In this document: piece after piece, positions 17,016 through 20,652 of the stretch
Layout of the letters: the number at the start of each line of letters is the position of its first letter
Numbering within the stretch: the stretch's first letter is position 1
NCBI GenBank assembly: GCA_018263005.1
Contig: JADFDH010000011.1
Location: 1 to 20,652 of the forward strand
Length of the DNA: 20,652 nt
Direction of reading: 5' to 3'
From: Methanobacterium sp.
GTDB taxonomy: Archaea; Methanobacteriota; Methanobacteria; Methanobacteriales; Methanobacteriaceae
Notes under the pieces: model-generated
Databases searched by the model: none
What the model saw: only the letters and a program-made list of their open reading frames with translations
Told to the model about the DNA's origin: nothing
Translations under genes and position numbers: made by a program

Positions 17016-17518
17016 TTAAATTGTAAGTTCGATTAATTTAATGCAAGAATGACTTGAACTCTTGGACTTATCTGAATCGACATTTGTATCAAATTTAAGG
17101 TGCAAAAGATGTACAACAACAAGGACATGAGCGAAAGTTCTTTTAAGGTGGGATATATCCATCTCCGCTTCAAAATCCACCCCATCAGGACCATACTTCG
17201 TACTTTTTAATTCGATCAAACATTCAATTTCATACTCAGACCCGAATTCTGGAATTTTAATATTCTCCAGGGGCATGGGCATATATATATCTCTCTGCAT
17301 TAACGGAGTCAATGGAAGACATCTTCCCAATGTCCAGTTAACAATCCCTTAATTTTATATTCCTCATCTCTTGACACCACAATCTTTTTTGTGCCAGAAG
17401 GAAGTATTCTTGGTTTTAAGTTTCCATACTTCGGAATTTCATAAGAGTGATGTAATGCTTCCCATTCTAAATGGTTGAGAAACGGAGGATCGTTTGTAGA
17501 AATGATTCTTGGCACCAA
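17016..17518 (-). pseudogene. Frameshifted gene of unknown family next to mod
   Basis: One reading frame starts at 17518 (TTG) or 17515 (GTG), with AGAGGT before it, and runs to ...LLTGHWEDVF, then stops at 17309. A second frame overlaps it and continues the same protein style from PLTPLMQRDIYMPMPLENIK to 17016. A one-base shift near 17310-17320 would join them into a protein of about 165 aa with one domain: mostly beta-strand, with a helical end. It is soluble, with no catalytic motif that I recognise. No slippery heptamer is seen, so this is more likely a broken gene (or a sequencing error) than programmed frameshifting. Confidence 0.6.
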
Positions 17519-17637
17519 ATTAAAACCTCTTTAATAACTATTGAATAAATGTTGATTAAGATCCAAATTTAATGTTTGTTATTAAAATCAAAATAGAATT
17601 TTTTAATGCACTGGTTAGGGCCGGAACAATTCCAGAA

Positions 17638-17842
17638 ATTATAGTTCATGATCCAAATAACTTTTATATTATGTGTTGGATTATTCCAAAAAGAGCTCTT
17701 TTAGGCTCCGCCCGGGAGCTCCTTTAAATTCATTTCTATGGTTTGGTCTACAGTAGAACAATCCGAGAAGTTCCAAAAGGGGAAAAATTCACCACATCCC
17801 GGGAGGGCCCTCTAAAAGGCTTATTTTTATGGGAACTATAAT
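17638..17842. repeat. Nested inverted repeats with GC-rich cores
   Basis: Outer arms ATTATAGTTC (17638-17647) and GAACTATAAT (17833-17842) are perfect. Inner arms carry CTTTTAG plus CCCGGG (17698-17704, 17711-17716) and CCCGGG plus CTAAAAG (17798-17803, 17812-17818). A perfect 14-bp palindrome AAAAGAGCTCTTTT overlaps the left inner arm and a GAGGGCCCTC palindrome lies in the right. It sits in a 530-bp gene-free region beside the recombinase gene. It may be a recombination site (attP or resolution site), an origin or a paired terminator; the sequence alone does not choose. Confidence 0.6.
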
Positions 17843-17963
17843 AATCTAAAAAAACCAGAAGATTAATAAGAAAATTCCAAACAATAAAGAATGTTAATCA
17901 TTCAAATTTATGAAACCAATAGTAATATTTAAAAGGAAATTATTATGTCAAAATCAAACGAAA

Positions 17964-18040
17964 GTGGTGCATATCAACAACATCATTTGTTAAATGATGT
18001 ATATAGATATGCATCACTTTTATATAGTATGAGGTGCATA
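17964..18040 (+). promoter_or_regulatory. Palindromic control region and promoter of the recombinase gene
   Basis: GTGGTGCATATC (17964-17975) pairs with GATATGCATCAC (18006-18017) at 11 of 12 positions, and between them ATCATTT/AAATGAT (17982-17988, 17992-17998) forms a perfect 7-bp palindrome with a GTT spacer. A further GGTGCATA copy is at 18033-18040. CTTTTATATAG (about 18017-18027) is a TATA box about 26 bp before the ATG, which lacks a ribosome-binding site, so a leaderless mRNA is likely. Repressor sites flank the TATA box. Confidence 0.6.
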
Positions 18041-18050
18041 AATACTCTAT

Positions 18051-19238
18051 ATGAAACCGGATACAATCGATCCCTTATTCACTGAATTCTATACGGATAG
18101 AAACCTCTCAGAAACCAGTATAAAGCACTATAAATGGGCTCTAGATAAATATTCCCTTTTCAACGGTAAGACCCTAACAGAATTAATAAAAGAAGCAGAT
18201 ACAGAGGAAGAAAAAGGGATTAGGGGCAAGAACAGGCAAATAGTAAAGAGGCTTAAAAATTTCAGGTCACACCTAATCAAAAATGGTTCATCACCAAACA
18301 CTATACAAACCTATTATACTAAAGTCAAAACCTTCTACAAACACTTTGGGATTGAAATCCCCTATATCCCACTGGCAAGGATGCCTAATGGTAGGCATGA
18401 AAGATACTCTGATATTCCCACAATAGATGATATACGCCAGGTTATTGAATCTACAAGTAATCTGAAGCATAAAGCAGTTATTCTTTTTATGTCGAGTAGT
18501 GGAAGTGCAATGAATGAAACAACAAGCCTTACAGTACAGGACTTTATAGATGCCACTAAGGATTATCATAACTCAACCAACATAAATGATGTGTTAGATG
18601 AATTAGAAGGCCAGAAAGATGTTATTCCTATCTTTGAATTAGTCAGAGCTAAGACAAATTACTTTTATTATACTTGTTGCAGTCCAGAAGCAACCATGGC
18701 CATAGTTAAATTTTTAAAATCACGGTCAAAGATAGACCATGATGATAAACTGTTCAACATAGACAAAGCTGGTTTAAAAGCCGTGTTCAATCGGTTAAAT
18801 GATAAGAACCAGTTTGGGAAGATAGCCCCTCGTATCAACTTTTTTCATAGTCATGCTCTTAGAAAGTTTCATGCTACAACCATTGAAGATGTGGATTTGG
18901 CAAATGCTTTACAGGGGAGAAAATCGAATTCAATTAAAGAATCTTATTTTAAGAAGAATCCAAAACGATTGAGAGAACGGTATACACCCTACCTTAATAA
19001 ATTGATGATTAACCGTGTAGAAACATTTAGTATTGAATCAGAGGAATTCAGAACTGTTACACGGGAATTAGAACTAGTGAAAAAGGAAAATACATCTTTA
19101 AAAACTGAGAAAGATCAAGAGATTGCTTTTCTGAAGAAAAAATTAGAAGAGATGGGTGAAAGGAATAAATTGATTGATAAAAAGTTGAATAAAATTTTAA
19201 CTAATGAAACTGTTTTGAAAGAGTTAAATAAAAGATAA
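18051..19238 (+). CDS. Tyrosine recombinase / integrase
   Basis: A 395-aa protein. The SAM-like core-binding domain is at about 8-100 (ETSIKHYKWALDKYS ... NTIQTYYTKVKTFYKHFGI). The catalytic domain is at about 120-315, with HALR (268-271) matching the HxxR box, the RAKTN beta-hairpin Lys (K201), and Tyr candidates Y299 and Y311. Two expected residues are altered. The first catalytic Arg is not found in SSSGSAMNETTSL (148-160), where the ATG codon of M154 is one base from AGG Arg. The usual GH box reads QGRKS, with Arg for His. The C-terminal 60 residues form a coiled coil (about 333-385). A role in integration or multimer resolution is expected of the family; activity of this copy is uncertain. 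Confidence 0.85.
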   Translation: MKPDTIDPLFTEFYTDRNLSETSIKHYKWALDKYSLFNGKTLTELIKEADTEEEKGIRGKNRQIVKRLKNFRSHLIKNGSSPNTIQTYYTKVKTFYKHFGIEIPYIPLARMPNGRHERYSDIPTIDDIRQVIESTSNLKHKAVILFMSSSGSAMNETTSLTVQDFIDATKDYHNSTNINDVLDELEGQKDVIPIFELVRAKTNYFYYTCCSPEATMAIVKFLKSRSKIDHDDKLFNIDKAGLKAVFNRLNDKNQFGKIAPRINFFHSHALRKFHATTIEDVDLANALQGRKSNSIKESYFKKNPKRLRERYTPYLNKLMINRVETFSIESEEFRTVTRELELVKKENTSLKTEKDQEIAFLKKKLEEMGERNKLIDKKLNKILTNETVLKELNKR

Positions 19239-19245
19239 TTTTTTT

Positions 19246-19445
19246 GGCTCTGTAGAAAACATATAAATTTGTACATAAGCTAGTATCAACTAAGATGATC
19301 TATAGGTGTTTTGGTCGAAGCAATATCCATTAAAGCTTATTTAAGCATTTAGAGTGCTAAAACATCTTTACGGTCTTATAATCTACGAATATTTCAAAGC
19401 ATTAAAATTTCATCAACAACTTTTGATAATGATTTCTACAGAGCC
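19246..19445. mobile_element. MITE-like element with 13-bp perfect terminal inverted repeats
   Basis: GGCTCTGTAGAAA at 19246-19258 and its exact inverse TTTCTACAGAGCC at 19433-19445 bound 200 bp with no coding capacity. It is flanked by T runs (7 T before, 8 T after) that could be a target-site duplication or a chosen T-rich target. It lies directly after the recombinase stop. The ends do not match the ISH3-like relics, so the mobilising transposase must be elsewhere. Confidence 0.7.
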
Positions 19446-19473
19446 TTTTTTTTAAATATTTATATTACAATAA

Positions 19474-19521
19474 TACTAATTAGTAATATTTATATATCTT
19501 ATTTTTTCATACTAATTATTA
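19474..19521 (+). promoter_or_regulatory. Promoter of the replication operon with paired operators
   Basis: TACTAATTAGTA (19474-19485, perfect palindrome) and TACTAATTATTA (19510-19521, one mismatch) are 36 bp apart and flank the TATA box TTTATATA (19489-19496). The second site covers the expected transcription start. The next gene encodes a ribbon-helix-helix protein, so autorepression is likely (inference). Confidence 0.6.
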
Positions 19522-19546
19522 TAAAGTTATGAGGTGATGACATTTG

Positions 19547-19675
19547 ATGGTTGCAAAAAGCGTGTCCATGGACTTAAATGATTTAAACAAAATTCAAGAG
19601 AAGATAGAAAATGGTGAATCAGCCAGTTTAAGTGAATTTGTAAGAAATGCAATAAAAAAAGAACTTAAAGAGTGA
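19547..19675 (+). CDS. Small ribbon-helix-helix regulator of the replication operon
   Basis: A 42-aa protein: MVAKSVSMDLNDLNKIQEKI, then ASLSEFVRNAIKKELKE. The strand (KSVSMDL), first helix and SLSEFVRNAIKKEL second helix give a minimal CopG/Arc-type ribbon-helix-helix. An in-frame TTG directly upstream (19544) is an alternative start; GAGGTG lies at 19531-19536. It is the first gene before the helicase, downstream of two palindromes it could bind, as copy-number repressors do in other plasmids (family knowledge). Confidence 0.72.
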   Translation: MVAKSVSMDLNDLNKIQEKIENGESASLSEFVRNAIKKELKE

Positions 19676-19679
19676 AAAT

Positions 19680-19820
19680 ATGCCTAAAAGATTTACTGAT
19701 AAACTAAAAGACATTTATCAGACCTACAAGGATAAAAAAAATCCCCCAGTACCTGTTAAAGATATAAGGGATTTTTTAGAACTTTTTGGTATACCATTAG
19801 AAGAAGATGATACGGAATAG
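19680..19820 (+). CDS. 46-aa protein of the replication operon, unknown
   Basis: Starts 4 bp after the RHH stop and ends 11 bp before the helicase ATG. The basic helical N-terminus (MPKRFTDKLKDIYQTYKDKK) is followed by an acidic helical C-terminus (VKDIRDFLELFGIPLEEDDTE). Too small for a catalytic domain; perhaps a partner of the RHH protein or the helicase. Confidence 0.6.
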   Translation: MPKRFTDKLKDIYQTYKDKKNPPVPVKDIRDFLELFGIPLEEDDTE

Positions 19821-19831
19821 AAGGGGTTTAA

Positions 19832-20652
19832 ATGCCAGAAGAAAAGGGAGTGGGGGGAGGTAGAGGAACCCCTGTAAGTAATACTTTATTATCAGATAAT
19901 ATAAACTTGACGGATGCTAGCCCCTCAATGGTTTGTTTCCCTGAAAAGATGGAAGGACCCCAGATACCGCACTTCCGGGAGAAACCTGTTCAGCATCTTA
20001 TAGATGGATTCAGCTTATATTTCAAGAAAATTGATGATTATGAGTATTGGATCTGTGAGCAGCAAATTAGTGGTTCTTATTTTGTTCAATGGATTGAATT
20101 TAGTGGTTCAAAGCCCCAAAGATTTCATAGGAAACTGTCAAATAGATTTGGACTAGATGTTGAAAATAAGAAGAGGGATCAGGCTCTTATCAAACATTTA
20201 AACGCTAAAGCTGGAATAGAATCAGATGAGATAAAAGAATTTTTAGAGGAAGTTGGGGTCTTTATAGGTGAAAATAGGGTATTATTATCACCTATACAAG
20301 AGGAAGTAGAAGAAAATCGTGATTTTGAATTGGTAAATGATGATCAAACAGAAGAAATCTCTGAAGAACAGAGAGAAAAACTTGTAGAGATTCTTAAAAA
20401 GCCTGATCTTTTAAGTTTTATTGATAAAGCTTTATATGAACGCTCCCCTGATGATGGTTTTATCATAGGGGAGGTGGAATCAAAGCATATTTTGAATTTT
20501 AATTGTGTTGGAGCTCGTCTGGGATTATCAACCATAAACACTCTTAAAGGCGGTTCATCAATTGGTAAGACAAATACTGCAAACGTAGTGACCGGTTTAC
20601 ACCGGACCAAGAAGGTGGGTAGTCTTTCGGACACCGCCCTTAAATATGCTGA
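19832..20652 (+). CDS. Replicative helicase-like P-loop ATPase, N-terminal part
   Basis: The ATG at 19832 has AAGGGG about 7 nt before it. The frame is open to the end of the window and continues at base 1 after the 77-base overlap, ending at 1395 (712 aa in all). Residues 1-35 are Gly/Ser/Thr-rich and probably flexible. Residues 45-110 look like a small mixed alpha/beta domain (FSLYFKKIDDYEYWICEQQI ...). Residues 150-180 are acidic, then helical. Walker A GGSSIGKT is at 240-247, encoded at about 20549-20572. It is the third gene of the operon that goes on to the primase, so helicase and primase are made from one transcript. Confidence 0.82.
   Translation, partial: MPEEKGVGGGRGTPVSNTLLSDNINLTDASPSMVCFPEKMEGPQIPHFREKPVQHLIDGFSLYFKKIDDYEYWICEQQISGSYFVQWIEFSGSKPQRFHRKLSNRFGLDVENKKRDQALIKHLNAKAGIESDEIKEFLEEVGVFIGENRVLLSPIQEEVEENRDFELVNDDQTEEISEEQREKLVEILKKPDLLSFIDKALYERSPDDGFIIGEVESKHILNFNCVGARLGLSTINTLKGGSSIGKTNTANVVTGLHRTKKVGSLSDTALKYA
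20576..20652. repeat. Terminal overlap identical to bases 1-77 (circular molecule)
   Basis: All 77 bases match the first 77 of the window and keep one open reading frame across the join. A 77-base end overlap is what a de Bruijn assembler with k=77 leaves on a circular contig. The non-redundant length is 20,575 bp. Confidence 0.95.

Noticed and set aside
17945..18085. 46-codon frame (MSKSNESGAYQQHH ...) upstream of and overlapping the recombinase
   Set aside because: It runs through the palindromic control region, overlaps the recombinase start in another frame and has only a weak GGA signal. Kept as a regulatory region.

Overview
The last 77 bases (20576-20652) repeat the first 77 exactly, so the window looks like a complete circular molecule of about 20,575 bp cut at an arbitrary point inside a gene. 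It looks like an archaeal plasmid, most likely from a methanogen of the Methanobacteriales (inference). The reasons are a PriS-type archaeal primase, a DUF365 protein, an ISH3-like transposase, TATA boxes about 26 bp before several start codons, and GGTGAT/GGAGG ribosome-binding sites. No capsid, portal, terminase or packaging gene is visible, so a virus is not supported. The sequence is AT-rich, apart from one GC-rich, highly structured block at 4875-5378.

Layout. (1) Replication operon, plus strand, crossing the circle junction (19547 -> 20575/1 -> 2929): a small ribbon-helix-helix regulator, a 46-aa protein, a 712-aa P-loop helicase-like ATPase, a 131-aa protein, and an archaeo-eukaryotic primase with a C-terminal CHC2-like zinc finger. 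Two near-identical palindromes flank the operon's TATA box, suggesting autoregulation. (2) A divergent pair at 3059-4773: a nuclease-like protein (possible TBP-like N-domain, zinc ribbon, PIN domain) and an RNase HIII, starts 35 bp apart, followed by a roughly 500-nt structured element closed by 37 base pairs. This is the best candidate for an undescribed system. (3) A two-gene operon of an Ada-type zinc protein and a small basic protein (5541-6205), ending at a hairpin terminator. (4) Two decayed ISH3-like transposase halves joined tail to tail (6364-7680), then a small gene with an in-frame stop (7690-7953). (5) Cargo: a membrane-anchored NERD nuclease-like protein, a complete NikR nickel regulator, and a four-gene membrane operon including a YdjM/DUF457-like protein (8160-11161). 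(6) A four-gene minus-strand operon (16735-11207) with a complete type III restriction-modification system (mod, res), an unknown protein and a DUF365 protein. (7) A frameshifted gene (17016-17518), a nested inverted repeat (17638-17842), a tyrosine recombinase with its own palindromic control region (17964-19238), and a 200-bp MITE-like element (19246-19445).

How it fits together: helicase plus primase copy the plasmid and the small RHH protein probably limits that operon. The recombinase may resolve multimers or integrate the plasmid. The type III system, the PIN/RNase HIII pair and the NERD protein make a defence or stabilisation load. NikR, with no nickel transporter beside it, is host-type cargo that could act on chromosomal nickel genes.
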